Shown here: positions 42,928 to 52,593 of the stretch, one piece after another
How the letters are laid out: each line of letters begins with the position of its first letter
How positions within the stretch are numbered: position 1 is the stretch's first letter
Assembly (NCBI RefSeq): GCF_016464705.1
Contig: NZ_JAEHOB010000005.1
Coordinates: forward strand, 1 to 64,000
Direction of reading: 5' to 3'
DNA: 64,000 nt
From: Qaidamihabitans albus
GTDB lineage: Bacteria; Actinomycetota; Actinomycetes; Mycobacteriales; Pseudonocardiaceae
Program-made: the position numbers and the translations under genes
The notes under the pieces: model-generated
Databases searched by the model: none
Seen by the model: the letters and a program-made list of their open reading frames with translations, nothing else
Told to the model about the DNA's origin: nothing

Positions 42928-43526
42928 GCGACAGAACCGTTTCGGCGAGGGCGCTCTCCCGCCCGTACGGGGCGGAGCGGTCGCTGGCGTTCGGGATCGG
43001 CCTGCTCGGCCTGGCCGCGGGCGTGCTCGCGCTCGTCGTCGGGTTCGGCTGGCTGGGCACGTACCGCGCGGGCAGGCCGGTCGTGGACCCGCTCGCGGTC
43101 GACTGGCTGAGCGCGCAGCCGGTGCTCGCCAGAAGCGTGGCCGTCGCCGCCGGAGTGCTGCTGTTCGCGGGCGGGCTGTGGTTCCTCCTCCGTTGCCTGC
43201 GCCCGGAAGGCAGGCCGGACATCCGCCTCGACACGTCGGTGGGGCGGGAGCTCACCGTGACGGCAGGGGCTATCGCGAGCGCGGTGCGGGCCGACGCCGA
43301 GTCCGTCGAAGGGGTCGGCAGGGCGCGCGTCCGCGCGGTCGGCGACCCGGACAGCCCGGCGCTGCGGATCGAGCTGTGGCTGCGCGAGGGCGCCGATCTC
43401 CTCCGGATATGGCAGCAACTCGACGCGGATGTGCTGGCCAGGGCCAGGGAGTCGCTGGAGCGCGAGGTCCTGCCGACCGCCATCCGGCTGGAGCTGGGCG
43501 CGGCGCAACGCCGGCGGGTGCGATGA
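42924..43526 (+). CDS. amaP: alkaline shock response membrane anchor protein (AmaP-like)
   Basis: 200 residues. Two membrane helices (GIGLLGLAAGVLALVVGFGW; VAVAAGVLLFAGGLWFLLRC) are followed by an Asp23-like cytosolic domain (IRLDTSVGRELTVTAGAIAS, ALRIELWLREGADLLRIWQQ). AmaP holds Asp23 at the membrane in Gram-positive bacteria. Its start overlaps the DUF6286 stop (ATGA). It closes the envelope-stress operon. Confidence 0.82.
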   Translation: MSDRTVSARALSRPYGAERSLAFGIGLLGLAAGVLALVVGFGWLGTYRAGRPVVDPLAVDWLSAQPVLARSVAVAAGVLLFAGGLWFLLRCLRPEGRPDIRLDTSVGRELTVTAGAIASAVRADAESVEGVGRARVRAVGDPDSPALRIELWLREGADLLRIWQQLDADVLARARESLEREVLPTAIRLELGAAQRRRVR

Positions 43527-43535
43527 CCAGGCACA

Positions 43536-44636
43536 ATGAGCGTCATGGCACTGCCCCTGACGCCGCCGGTCAAGCCCATGCTCGCCCGGCCGGCCAAGAA
43601 GATCCCGGACACCGCGCGCGTCCCGGAGCTGCTGTTCGAGCCCAAGTGGGACGGTTTTCGCTGCCTCGTCTTCCGCGACGGCGACGAGATCACCCTGCAG
43701 TCGCGTTCGGGCAAGCCGCTGAACAGGTACTTTCCCGAGGTGCTCGCGGAGCTGGCCGGGACGCTGCCGGAGCGGGTCGTGCTGGACGGCGAGCTGGTCG
43801 TCGGGCTGCGCGGCCGTCTCGACTTCGACGCGCTGACGGAGCGCATCCACCCGGCGGCCAGCCGGATCAACCTGCTCGCCGAGCAGACCCCGGCCAGGTT
43901 CGTGGCCTTCGACCTGCTGGCACTCGGCGACCGGTCGTTCGTGGACGATCCGACGAGCACCCGGCGGGAGGCCCTCGCCGAACTGGCGGGGAGCACGATC
44001 CGGCTCACCCCGGCGACCACCGACGCCGCGACGGCGCGGCACTGGTTCGAGCTGTTCGAGGGCGCCGGGCTCGACGGCGTGATCGGCAAGCCGCTGGACG
44101 CGCCCTACTCCCCCGGCAAGCGGGTGCTGTTCAAGTACAAGCACTCCCGCACGGCCGACTGCGTGGTCGCCGGGCTGCGCTGGCACGCCGACACGGAGCC
44201 GGGCACGGCCGTCGGCTCGCTCATGCTGGGCCTCTACGACGAGGCGCGGGTGCTGCACCACGTCGGCGTGGTGGGGGCGTTCCCGGCGCAGCGGCGCCGG
44301 GAGCTGGCCGCCGAGCTGGCCGAGCTGATCACCGAAGGCGAGCACCCGTGGCTGGGTGACGCGGTGTCCGAGGGCCAGCGGCTGCCCGGCGGTGTCAACA
44401 GGTGGCGTCCCACCGAGCAGCCGTGGGTGCCGCTGCGGCCGGAGCGGGTCGTCGAGGTGGGCTACGAGCACACCGAGGGCGGCCGCCCCGCGCGCTTCCG
44501 GCACACCGCGCAGTTCGTCCGCTGGCGGCCGGACCGGGAACCCCTTTCCTGCGGGTACGCCCAGCTCGACGAGCCCGTCCGATACGACCTGGACGCGGTC
44601 TTCCACGGCGAGGTGAAGCGCACCGACGCCTCGTGA
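43536..44636 (+). CDS. ligC: ATP-dependent DNA ligase LigC
   Basis: 366 residues. The nucleotidyl lysine lies in FEPKWDGFRCLVFRDG (motif I). Motifs III to V include VVLDGELVVGL, FVAFDLLAL, GLDGVIGKPLDAPYSPGKR and LFKYKHSRTADCVV. The length and C-terminus match mycobacterial LigC, a ligase for short-patch repair and backup end joining. A primase-polymerase gene of the LigD type lies 4.2 kb away on the other strand. Confidence 0.92.
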   Translation: MSVMALPLTPPVKPMLARPAKKIPDTARVPELLFEPKWDGFRCLVFRDGDEITLQSRSGKPLNRYFPEVLAELAGTLPERVVLDGELVVGLRGRLDFDALTERIHPAASRINLLAEQTPARFVAFDLLALGDRSFVDDPTSTRREALAELAGSTIRLTPATTDAATARHWFELFEGAGLDGVIGKPLDAPYSPGKRVLFKYKHSRTADCVVAGLRWHADTEPGTAVGSLMLGLYDEARVLHHVGVVGAFPAQRRRELAAELAELITEGEHPWLGDAVSEGQRLPGGVNRWRPTEQPWVPLRPERVVEVGYEHTEGGRPARFRHTAQFVRWRPDREPLSCGYAQLDEPVRYDLDAVFHGEVKRTDAS

Positions 44637-44730
44637 GGCGCGGGCGCTCGGCCACCCCTCACGTCACTCTCACCGCGCCCGTGCGAAGGTCTCGGCGTAC
44701 GACCCCGAACGTGAGACGAGGACCGAACCA

Positions 44731-46302
44731 GTGCCGCGCCGTGGAAGCAGCCACCGACGCCGGGCCCGCGGGCTCGTCCTGGCCGCACTGGTACCGGCGT
44801 TGCTCGCCGGCTGCACCGCCGGGCCGTCCACCCGGCCGCCGGTGGTGGAGAACGACGGCGCCCCGCCCCGGCAACCCGAAACCACCGGCACGGCACCGGC
44901 TCCGCTGCCCGGACTCGACGAGTCGCCGGGCACCGGTATCGACTGGTCCGACTGCGACCGGGAGACCCGGGAGCGCCTCGGCGAGCCAGCTGTCGCCGCC
45001 TCGCTGCGCTTCTCCTGCGCCAAGATCACCACCTCACTGGACGCGCCGGACCTGCCCCAGCGCGGCATCAAGCGCATCGCGGTGCTGAAGGTCGGCAACG
45101 GCCCGGTCCCGCTCGCGGTCGTCAACGACGTCGACGGCGAGCCCGGCACCCTCTACGCCGCGCGCCTCGCCGAAAGCCTGCCCGCCGAGCTGCTCGACAC
45201 CTTCTCCCTCATCGGGATAGACCGCCGTGGCACGGGCCGGTCCGATGCCGCCCGCTGCATCCCCGGCGACGTCCGCGCCACGCTGCTCGGCCACGACCCG
45301 CACGACACCGACCTGACACCGGTGCTGGACGCGGCGCGCACGGCCGGGCAGCAGTGCGCGATCAACCTCGAGGACGAGCAGACCGCGCTGGACAGCTGGC
45401 GGACGGCCGGCGACCTCGACGAACTGCGCAGGCAGCTCCGCGTCGCGCACCTCAACGCGCTCGGGCACGGCGAGGGCTCGAAAGTGCTTGGCGTCTACGC
45501 GAACCGGTATCCCGGCCGGGTCGGCCGGATGGTCTTCGACGGCGCGCCCGATCCCGCCAGAGACATGGCCACCGTACTTGGCGGCGTGGCGGAGGGTGCC
45601 GAGAAGACACTGGCCGAGTTCGGGCGGGACTGCGCGAGCGGCGAATGCCCGCTCGGCGCGGACGCCGCCGCGGCCGTCACCGGGCTCGCCGGCCAGCTGC
45701 GCGAACGCCCGCTCGCCACGGCCACCGGTCCCCGGCTGGGCCCGGGACTGGCCCTGCGCGCCGTGCTCGCCGGGCTCGCACAGCGGGACCGCTGGCCGGA
45801 GCTGGCCAGGGCCATCGCCGCCGCAAGGGCGGGCGACGCCGATCAGCTGTACGCCTTCGTCGAGCCGCTCATCGCCGAGAACCGGCTCCTCCCGCCCCGG
45901 CTGGACGGCAGCCTTGCGACCCGGTGCAACGACACCGTGACCCGGCTGCCCGCCGACCAGCTGGAGCAGACCGCCGAGGAGCTGGCGGCCGATCACCCGG
46001 TCTTCGGCGCACTTCTCGCGCAGGAGCTGGCCTGGTGCTCCCCCTGGCCCGGCCGCAGTGAACCGCTGCCCGGCCCCGGCTCCCCCGGCACGCCGCCGAT
46101 GCTGGTGCTCAGCACCGCCGCCGACCCGGTCACTCCGGAGAAGGGCACCGCACGCGCCGTCGAGCGGATGCCCACCGCGGTCCGCGTCGCCTGGCAGGGC
46201 GCGGGGCACGGAGCGCTCCGGTCGCGATGCGTGACCGACGCGGTGCGCGGGTTCCTCGTCGAAGGGAAGGTGCCGCGCGACGGGACGCTCTGCCCCGAGT
46301 GA
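44731..46302 (+). CDS. TAP-like alpha/beta hydrolase lipoprotein lacking the catalytic serine
   Basis: 523 residues from GTG 44731. The signal peptide ends in a lipobox (ALVPALLAGC). The family of tripeptidyl aminopeptidase-like secreted hydrolases is clear: GIDRRGTGRSDAARC, RVGRMVFDGAPDPARDMATV, and a C-terminal TAP domain with MLVLSTAADPVTPEKGT and QGAGHGALRSRC. The nucleophile elbow, usually GYSYG, reads GHGEG, so Gly247 stands where Ser should be. The Asp and His remain. It is probably a binding protein or a pseudoenzyme rather than a peptidase. Confidence 0.82.
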   Translation: MPRRGSSHRRRARGLVLAALVPALLAGCTAGPSTRPPVVENDGAPPRQPETTGTAPAPLPGLDESPGTGIDWSDCDRETRERLGEPAVAASLRFSCAKITTSLDAPDLPQRGIKRIAVLKVGNGPVPLAVVNDVDGEPGTLYAARLAESLPAELLDTFSLIGIDRRGTGRSDAARCIPGDVRATLLGHDPHDTDLTPVLDAARTAGQQCAINLEDEQTALDSWRTAGDLDELRRQLRVAHLNALGHGEGSKVLGVYANRYPGRVGRMVFDGAPDPARDMATVLGGVAEGAEKTLAEFGRDCASGECPLGADAAAAVTGLAGQLRERPLATATGPRLGPGLALRAVLAGLAQRDRWPELARAIAAARAGDADQLYAFVEPLIAENRLLPPRLDGSLATRCNDTVTRLPADQLEQTAEELAADHPVFGALLAQELAWCSPWPGRSEPLPGPGSPGTPPMLVLSTAADPVTPEKGTARAVERMPTAVRVAWQGAGHGALRSRCVTDAVRGFLVEGKVPRDGTLCPE

Positions 46303-46361
46303 CACCCCCGCCCGCGGCCCACTTGACGCGGACAACGGGCAGATGCTTCGCTGACGGCCGG

Positions 46362-47657
46362 ATGAACCTGCTGTCGCTGCTCGCCGGGCTGACCAGACGC
46401 GACCCGCACGCCACGATCGCGGTCGATGCCCACCCCGACAAGCCCGTCCACGTCAGCCGTGCCGAGCTGTGGCGGCGCACCCTGCAACTCCGGGCCGACC
46501 TCGCCACCGCGGGAGTGGGTCGCGGCGACGCCGTGGCCCTGTGGCTGCCCGCCTGGTCGGACGTGCTGACCTGGCACATCGCCACCGCATCCCTCGGCGC
46601 CCACGCGATCGGGCTCGCCCCGGCGCACGACTCCACCTTCGCCGCCGCCGTTGTCGAACGCGCCCGGCCGAAGGTGGTGGCGCTGCCCAGCGACACCGGT
46701 CTCACCGGCGTACTGCGCGAGGCGATCACGGGGGCCGCGGCACCGGTACCGGCGGTGGCGGTCGTCGCAGGGCCACACGAGGACCCGCCCATCGACCCGT
46801 CCGGGCACGACATCGGCGGCGGCGCCTGGCTGCCCAGCGCCGCGGCGGCCGGCATGCCGATGCCGAAGACGGGGGGCGACGAGCTCGCGGTGGCGTTCCC
46901 GGCCGCCGGCTCCGCCCCGGTGGCCTTCCGCGAATCGGCGGTTGTCCGGCACGCGCTGGCCTGCGCGGGAACGCTCGGCATCCGCGCCGACGATGTCGTG
47001 GCGTGCACCCGGCCGCTGTCCGAGCCACTGGGATTCGCCACCGCGGCGGCGGCCATCGCCGGTGGCGGCACCTGCCTGCTGCAACCGGTGCCCGGTGGCG
47101 CGGACACCGGGGACACCGTGCTCACCGATGTCGCCCGGTTCGACGTCACCCATGTCGTCGCCGACGACGAGGCGGCCCTGCGGCTCGCCGGGTCCCGGCC
47201 CGGTACGCGGCGGGACCTTTCGTCGTGGCGGCGGCTGGTGGTCGTCGACGTGCCGGGCGGTGCGGCCGAGGCGGCGGCGTGGGCCGAGAAGGAGCTCGGC
47301 ACTGTCGTCACCTGCGGTTACCGCTCGCCGGCGGTGCTCGCGCCTGCCGCGCTGTGGCCACCCGAGGTGGCCGCGCCGCTGCGCTGGTCGGCGGGCGGCC
47401 ACCCGGTCTCGCCGCGGCTGGAGGTGCGGGTGGTGGACCCGGTGACGGAGCGGCCCGTGTCGGAGGGCGAGCGCGGCGAGTTGCAGTTCCGCGGCGCCGG
47501 CGTGGTGGACGCCTACCTCGGCGAGCCGCACGCCGTGCCGGGGACGGCCGACGGCTGGCTGGCCAGCGGCGACCTCGGCACGCCCGCCGACGACGGCGGC
47601 TTCACGTACGCGGGCCGCGTTCCGGACGGCACGCGAGCAGGAAGGGAGAGCCCGTGA
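46362..47657 (+). CDS. degenerate AMP-binding (acyl-CoA synthetase-like) protein
   Basis: 431 residues from ATG 46362. The fold of the large N-terminal domain is present ([60 protein letters not shown]). The core P-loop YTSGTTGxPKG is replaced by [19 protein letters not shown]. The small C-terminal domain with the catalytic lysine is missing after [10 protein letters not shown]. The stop overlaps the thiolase start (GTGA). It is unlikely to form acyl-adenylates. A binding or scaffolding role for the thiolase is possible. Confidence 0.7.
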   Translation: MNLLSLLAGLTRRDPHATIAVDAHPDKPVHVSRAELWRRTLQLRADLATAGVGRGDAVALWLPAWSDVLTWHIATASLGAHAIGLAPAHDSTFAAAVVERARPKVVALPSDTGLTGVLREAITGAAAPVPAVAVVAGPHEDPPIDPSGHDIGGGAWLPSAAAAGMPMPKTGGDELAVAFPAAGSAPVAFRESAVVRHALACAGTLGIRADDVVACTRPLSEPLGFATAAAAIAGGGTCLLQPVPGGADTGDTVLTDVARFDVTHVVADDEAALRLAGSRPGTRRDLSSWRRLVVVDVPGGAAEAAAWAEKELGTVVTCGYRSPAVLAPAALWPPEVAAPLRWSAGGHPVSPRLEVRVVDPVTERPVSEGERGELQFRGAGVVDAYLGEPHAVPGTADGWLASGDLGTPADDGGFTYAGRVPDGTRAGRESP

Positions 47658-48871
47658 CCACCGAGGTGTTCGTCTGCGAGCCCGTCCGCACCGCGGTGGG
47701 CCGCTACGGCGGCGTGTTCACCCGCGTGCCCGCGAGCGAGCTCGCGTCCACCGTGATCCGGGCGGTGCTCGACCGCACCGGCATCCCGCCCGCCGAGGTC
47801 GAGGACGTGCTGCTCGGCCAGTGCTATCCGAACGGCGAGGCCCCCGCCATCGGCCGCGTCGCGGCACTGGACGCCGGGCTGCCGGTGGAGGTTCCGGGCC
47901 TGCAGCTCGACCGGCGGTGCGGCTCGGGCCTGCAGGCGGTCCTGGACGCGGCGATGCGCGTGCAGACCGGCGTGCACGAACTGGTGCTCGCCGGTGGGGC
48001 CGAGAGTATGAGCAGCGTCGAGTTCTACACCGACGACATCCGCTGGGGCGCGCAGGGCGGTGTCGAGCTGAAGGACCGGCTCGCGCGAGGCCGGGTCACG
48101 GCGGGCGGCGTCCACTACCCCGTGCCGGGCGGCATGCTCGAGACGGCGGAGAACCTGCGCGAGGAGTACGGCATCGCCCGGGAAGAGCAGGACGAGCTCG
48201 CGCTGCGGTCGCACCGGCGCGCAGTGGCGGCCATCGAGGACGGCCGGTTCGCCGAGGAGATCGTGCCGGTCACCGTGCCCGGCAAACGGGGCAAGCCGGA
48301 CACCGTGGTGGACCGGGACGAGCATCCGCGCGCCGACGCCACGCTGGAGTCGCTGTCCGGCCTGCGGCCCGTACTCGGCAGGCAGGACCCCGCGGCCACG
48401 GTGACGGCGGGCAACGCCAGCGGGCAGAACGACGGCGCCGCCGTGTGCGTGGTTGCCAGCCGGGAGAAGGCGGAGCAGCTGGGCCTGCGCCCGCTGGTGC
48501 GGCTGGTGTCCTGGTCCGTGGCGGGAGTACCGCCACGGACGATGGGCATCGGGCCGGTCCCGGCGACCGCGAAGGCGCTGGCGCGGGCCGGCTTGGCGCT
48601 GAAGGACATGGACCTGATCGAGCTCAACGAGGCGTTCGCGGCGCAGGTGCTGGCCTGCACCCGCGAATGGAAGCTCAGCGACGACGACTTCGACCGGCTG
48701 AACGTGAACGGCTCGGGCATCTCGCTGGGCCACCCGGTCGGCGCGACCGGGGCGCGCATCCTCACCACCCTGGCGCGTGAGATGCGGCGCCGCGACGCCC
48801 GGTACGGGCTGGAGACCATGTGCATCGGCGGCGGCCAGGGGCTCGCCGCGGTGTTCGAGCGGGTCGGCTGA
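47654..48871 (+). CDS. acetyl-CoA C-acetyltransferase (thiolase)
   Basis: 405 residues from GTG 47654. The active-site Cys lies in [16 protein letters not shown], the His in [16 protein letters not shown] and the second Cys in [15 protein letters not shown], with [11 protein letters not shown] before them. The set is complete, so it should be active in thiolysis or condensation of acyl-CoAs. Translational coupling to the degenerate synthetase gene suggests a common pathway. Confidence 0.9.
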   Translation: MTTEVFVCEPVRTAVGRYGGVFTRVPASELASTVIRAVLDRTGIPPAEVEDVLLGQCYPNGEAPAIGRVAALDAGLPVEVPGLQLDRRCGSGLQAVLDAAMRVQTGVHELVLAGGAESMSSVEFYTDDIRWGAQGGVELKDRLARGRVTAGGVHYPVPGGMLETAENLREEYGIAREEQDELALRSHRRAVAAIEDGRFAEEIVPVTVPGKRGKPDTVVDRDEHPRADATLESLSGLRPVLGRQDPAATVTAGNASGQNDGAAVCVVASREKAEQLGLRPLVRLVSWSVAGVPPRTMGIGPVPATAKALARAGLALKDMDLIELNEAFAAQVLACTREWKLSDDDFDRLNVNGSGISLGHPVGATGARILTTLAREMRRRDARYGLETMCIGGGQGLAAVFERVG

Positions 48872-48889
48872 GCCGTCCGGGCGGTCCGG

Positions 48890-49909
48890 TCACGGCTGCT
48901 CCCGGGCCCTGCTGGGCTGCACCCGCTTCGGCTCCCCCGCCATCTTCGGGTAGTCGGGCGGGTAGGGCATCTCACCGAGGCCGTGATCGCGTTCGTCCCG
49001 CGCGTACCACTCCAGCAGCGTCTCGATGCCGAACGCGCGCGAGTCCAGCGCCTCGTGCGGGTCACCGTGCTCGGCGAGCAGGCCGGGCACGGTCAGCACG
49101 TCGAAGTCGTCCGGGTCGACGTCGCGCAGCCGTTCCCAGGTCACCGGCATGGACACGGTCGCCCGCGGCGTACCGCGCACCGACCACGACGAGGCGACCG
49201 TGCGGTCCCGCGCCGCCTGGTTGTAGTCGATGAAGACCCGCCCGGCGCGTTCCTCCTTCCACCACGCGATCGTCGCCCGGCCGGGAGCACGCCGCTCGAC
49301 CTCGCGGCCCAGCGCGATCACCGCGTGCCGCACGTCGACGAAGTCCCACTCCGGGCGGATCCGGACGAGCACGTGCACCCCGCGCCCGCCGGAGGTCTTC
49401 GGATAGCCCACCAGGCCGGCGTCGGAGAGCACCTCGCGCACGGTCTCGGCCACCCGGGTGGCGTCGGCGAACCCCGCGGTGTCCGGCGGGTCCACGTCGA
49501 TCCGCAGTTCGTCGGGGTGATCCACATCAGCGCGCCGGACCGGCCACGGGTGGAAGTCGAACGTGCCCAGGTTGGCGGCCCAGGCCAGCACCGCCGGCTC
49601 GGTGGGGCACACCTCCTCGGCGGTCCGGCCCGACGGGAACGTGATCCGCACGCGCTCGACCCACTCGGGCGCGCCCTTGGGCACCCGCTTGGCGTAGAAG
49701 GCCTCACCGGTCACGCCGTCAACGAACCGTTTCAGCGTGGTCGGGCGCTCGCCGATCACCCGCAGCAGGGGATCGGCCACAGCGAGGTAGTACTCGACCA
49801 CCTGTCGTTTGGTGATCCCGCGCTCCGGGAAGTACACCTTGTCCGGATTGGACACCCGTACCGTGCGCCGTCCCACCTGGTACTCGATCGCTTCGCCACG
49901 CTTCGCCAC
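48890..49909 (-). CDS. LigD-type primase-polymerase (NHEJ polymerase domain)
   Basis: 339 residues from GTG 49909 (AKRGEAIEYQVGRRTVRVSN). The LigD polymerase pattern is complete: NPDKVYFPERGITKRQVVEY, then LRIDVDPPDTAGFADA with the catalytic aspartates (DVDP), KTSGGRGVHVLVRI and RVFIDYNQAARDRTVASSWS. It adds nucleotides at broken DNA ends. It stands alone, without ligase or nuclease domains, as in mycobacterial PolD1/PolD2. LigC is encoded nearby; no Ku gene is in the window. Confidence 0.88.
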   Translation of the reverse strand: MAKRGEAIEYQVGRRTVRVSNPDKVYFPERGITKRQVVEYYLAVADPLLRVIGERPTTLKRFVDGVTGEAFYAKRVPKGAPEWVERVRITFPSGRTAEEVCPTEPAVLAWAANLGTFDFHPWPVRRADVDHPDELRIDVDPPDTAGFADATRVAETVREVLSDAGLVGYPKTSGGRGVHVLVRIRPEWDFVDVRHAVIALGREVERRAPGRATIAWWKEERAGRVFIDYNQAARDRTVASSWSVRGTPRATVSMPVTWERLRDVDPDDFDVLTVPGLLAEHGDPHEALDSRAFGIETLLEWYARDERDHGLGEMPYPPDYPKMAGEPKRVQPSRAREQP

Positions 49910-49951
49910 GCACCCACCGTAGCCGGACCGGCCGTGCTCTACGGTGACGAC

Positions 49952-50668
49952 GTGGCGGTACGGACGAAGCTGATCATCGGGCTGGTCCTGCTCACCACGT
50001 GCACGGCCGCCGCGCTGACCCTGCCGCTGCCCGCGCCCGTCGCGCTGCGGTCCTGGGCGGATGACGCCGGCGCGGCCGCGCCACTGCTGTTCCTGCTCGC
50101 CTATTCCGTGCTCACCGCGGCGCCGATCCCGCGCACGGTGTTCAACCTGGCAGCCGGGCTGCTGCTCGGCGAGGCCGCCGGAATCGCCGTCGCGCTCACC
50201 GCCACCGTGCTCTCGGCGGCACTGGGTTTCCTGGTGGCGCGCGCACTCGGCCGCGACGTGGTCGCCCGGCACCTGCACCGCACGCCGGTACGCGTGGTCG
50301 ACGAACGGCTCACCAGTGGCGGCCTGCCCGCCGTGCTGTCCCTGCGGCTCATCCCGGTGATCCCGTTCGCGCCACTGAGTTACTGCTGCGGCATCTCCTC
50401 CGTCCGGCTGCGTCCCTACCTCGCCGGAACGGCCCTCGGCAGCCTGCCCGGGACCGTCGCCATCGTGCTGCTCGGCGACGCGCTCACCGGCACGACCCCG
50501 CCCGCGCTGCTGGTCTGCTACGCGGGCTTCGCCATACTCGGCGTGGCCGGGTTGCTCACGGCGGTTCGCGCGGAACGCCCGGCGCGGACCGCTACACTCG
50601 ACCGGGTTGCGCGAGCCTGTCGTTCGCGCCGAGTCAATCCACGATCGCGGGTAGCAGCCGAGGAGTAG
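49952..50668 (+). CDS. TVP38/TMEM64 (VTT domain) membrane protein
   Basis: 238 residues from GTG 49952. It has several membrane helices with the VTT pattern: AAPIPRTVFNLAAGLLLGEA, AALGFLVARALGRDVV and LSLRLIPVIPFAPLSYCCGI. Related proteins scramble or move lipids. The C-terminus is basic. Its TAG stop overlaps the ribosome binding site of the kinase gene. Confidence 0.82.
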   Translation: MAVRTKLIIGLVLLTTCTAAALTLPLPAPVALRSWADDAGAAAPLLFLLAYSVLTAAPIPRTVFNLAAGLLLGEAAGIAVALTATVLSAALGFLVARALGRDVVARHLHRTPVRVVDERLTSGGLPAVLSLRLIPVIPFAPLSYCCGISSVRLRPYLAGTALGSLPGTVAIVLLGDALTGTTPPALLVCYAGFAILGVAGLLTAVRAERPARTATLDRVARACRSRRVNPRSRVAAEE

Positions 50669-50688
50669 CCGTCATCGACACCGGCCAG

Positions 50689-52212
50689 TTGATCGCAGGG
50701 CACTATCGCCTCGTCGAGCACATCGGCAGTGGCGCGATGGGCATCGTCTGGCGAGCCATCGACGAACGTCTGGAACGTTCCGTCGCGGTGAAACAGATCC
50801 TGGCGCAACCGGGACTGTCCGAGTCCGAGCGCGACAACGTCCGCCAGCGGGCGATGCGCGAGGCGAAGAACGCGGCGCGTTTCCAGCACCCCAACGCGAT
50901 CGTCGTGTTCGACATCGCCGAGCACGCCGGCGACCCGTGTCTGGTCATGGAGTACCTGCCCTCGCGAAGCCTCTCGGCGATCCTCGCTGAACGGGGCACG
51001 CTCGCCGTGCCCGAGATCGCGCGGATCGGCGAGCAGGCGGCGGCCGCGCTCGTCGCCGCGCACCGGGCGGGCATCGTGCACCGCGACATCAAGCCCGGCA
51101 ACATCCTCATCGACGACAACGGCACCACGAAGATCACCGACTTCGGGATCTCCCGCGCCACCGGTGACCTCACTCTCACCCAGACCGGCCTCATCGGCGG
51201 CACCCCCGCCTACCTGGCCCCCGAGCTCGCCAGGGGTGCGGACCCCGCACCGAGCTCCGACGTCTTCGCCCTGGGTGCCACCCTGTACCACGCGATCGAG
51301 GGCGTGCCGCCCTACGGCGACAGCACGAACCAGCTCGCGCTGCTCTACGCCGCGGCGAGTGGCAAGGTGAACCCGCCGACCCGGGCCGGATCGGCGACCG
51401 CGCTGCTGATGAGCCTGCTGCGGGTGGACCCGGACGAGCGGCCGACGATGAGCGAGGCCCGCGACCGGCTCGCCGCCCTCGCGGCCGGTGACGGCAACGG
51501 GCAGGGACCCGCCGCCACCCGGGTGTCTCCCCCGCTGGCCCACGGCGGCCCCCAGCCCGCAGCCGTGGCTCCGTGGCGGCGCAGCGAGCCCCCGCCACGC
51601 ACACCGACCACCAACTTCCCGCCGACCCCGCCTCCGGCGGCGAACGGCAGTGTCGGCAGCGGCGGCAACAGCGGCAACGGTGGCGGCGGCAGCGGCACGT
51701 CCGGGAGACGCAAGCCGCTCGTGTTCGGCGCGATCGGCGCGGTGGTGCTCATCGTCGCGGCGGTAGTGGTGATCGCGCTCAACTCGGGCGGCGACGACCC
51801 GGACCCTGGCGCCGCGGGCGACGACTCGCCGTCGATCTCGGCGTCACAGAACCCGCCCAGCTCCTCGGCGGCCGGTGAACCAGGCCAGACGGAAAGCTCC
51901 GGAGACACGGTGCAGTGGGGCCCCGCGGGTAACCGGGTCATCGACTTCTACGCGGCCGCGGGCACGCCCGAGGGCTGGAACATGCTGACGGACGCCGCCA
52001 AGTCGGTCTACGGCTCCCAGGACGAGTTCGCGAGCTACTGGCAGTCGCGGCAGCCCGTCTACGCGGAGAACGCGGTCGCCTACAAGCACGCGAACAACGA
52101 GGACGGCTCGGTCGACATCCGTGCCACCGTGGGTTCCCAGCAGGTCACCCTCCGCGTGATCGACTCCGACGGTCAGCTCCTCATCGACTCCGACACGAAG
52201 CTGCCCGGCTGA
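50689..52212 (+). CDS. membrane Ser/Thr protein kinase (PknB-like)
   Basis: 507 residues if TTG 50689 is the start. A GAGGAG site at 50660-50665 fits an in-frame GTC (50671) or ATC (50674) better, so the true start is unclear. The kinase domain (about 1-265) has IGSGAMGIVWRA, VAVKQIL, HRDIKPGNILIDD, DFGISRA and GTPAYLAPELAR. A proline/glycine-rich linker leads to one membrane helix at about 342-364 (LVFGAIGAVVLIVAAVVVIA). The extracellular domain of some 140 residues has no PASTA repeats. Confidence 0.88.
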   Translation: MIAGHYRLVEHIGSGAMGIVWRAIDERLERSVAVKQILAQPGLSESERDNVRQRAMREAKNAARFQHPNAIVVFDIAEHAGDPCLVMEYLPSRSLSAILAERGTLAVPEIARIGEQAAAALVAAHRAGIVHRDIKPGNILIDDNGTTKITDFGISRATGDLTLTQTGLIGGTPAYLAPELARGADPAPSSDVFALGATLYHAIEGVPPYGDSTNQLALLYAAASGKVNPPTRAGSATALLMSLLRVDPDERPTMSEARDRLAALAAGDGNGQGPAATRVSPPLAHGGPQPAAVAPWRRSEPPPRTPTTNFPPTPPPAANGSVGSGGNSGNGGGGSGTSGRRKPLVFGAIGAVVLIVAAVVVIALNSGGDDPDPGAAGDDSPSISASQNPPSSSAAGEPGQTESSGDTVQWGPAGNRVIDFYAAAGTPEGWNMLTDAAKSVYGSQDEFASYWQSRQPVYAENAVAYKHANNEDGSVDIRATVGSQQVTLRVIDSDGQLLIDSDTKLPG

Positions 52213-52284
52213 CCGCACTGACCGGCACTGACCGGCTCAGTACGGCGCGGCCCATCCGAGCGCCGCATGCCTTACCGTTGAGGT

Positions 52285-52584
52285 ATGGCCGACAACGCGG
52301 GCGCGCCACACAACCCTCGCTTCGACGAGGACCTCGTCGGGCTGGACCCCCACGATCCGGAGGCCCAGGAGTTCGCCGCGCACCTGGATCGCATGCAGCG
52401 CTGCGAGCCGGGCTTCACCGTCGAGGCGTCGATCCGCAGGGTGGGCGAGTTCGCGGAGTCCAGCAACCGCGCGGGCGGGCTGCGCTGGTGGGTGGCGGCT
52501 GCCGTGGTCTGCCTGATCCTCATCGGCGTTCTGGTGACGGCCTGGGACACGCTCGGCAACGTGCTGGCCTGGCTGGCGAGGTAG
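52285..52584 (+). CDS. small single-pass membrane protein
   Basis: 99 residues. A hydrophilic N-terminal half (DEDLVGLDPHDPEAQEFAAH) is followed by one membrane helix (WWVAAAVVCLILIGVLVTAW). It lies between the kinase and msrB on the same strand. It is possibly a substrate or partner of the kinase, on position alone. Confidence 0.65.
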   Translation: MADNAGAPHNPRFDEDLVGLDPHDPEAQEFAAHLDRMQRCEPGFTVEASIRRVGEFAESSNRAGGLRWWVAAAVVCLILIGVLVTAWDTLGNVLAWLAR

Positions 52585-52593
52585 CCTGGAGAC

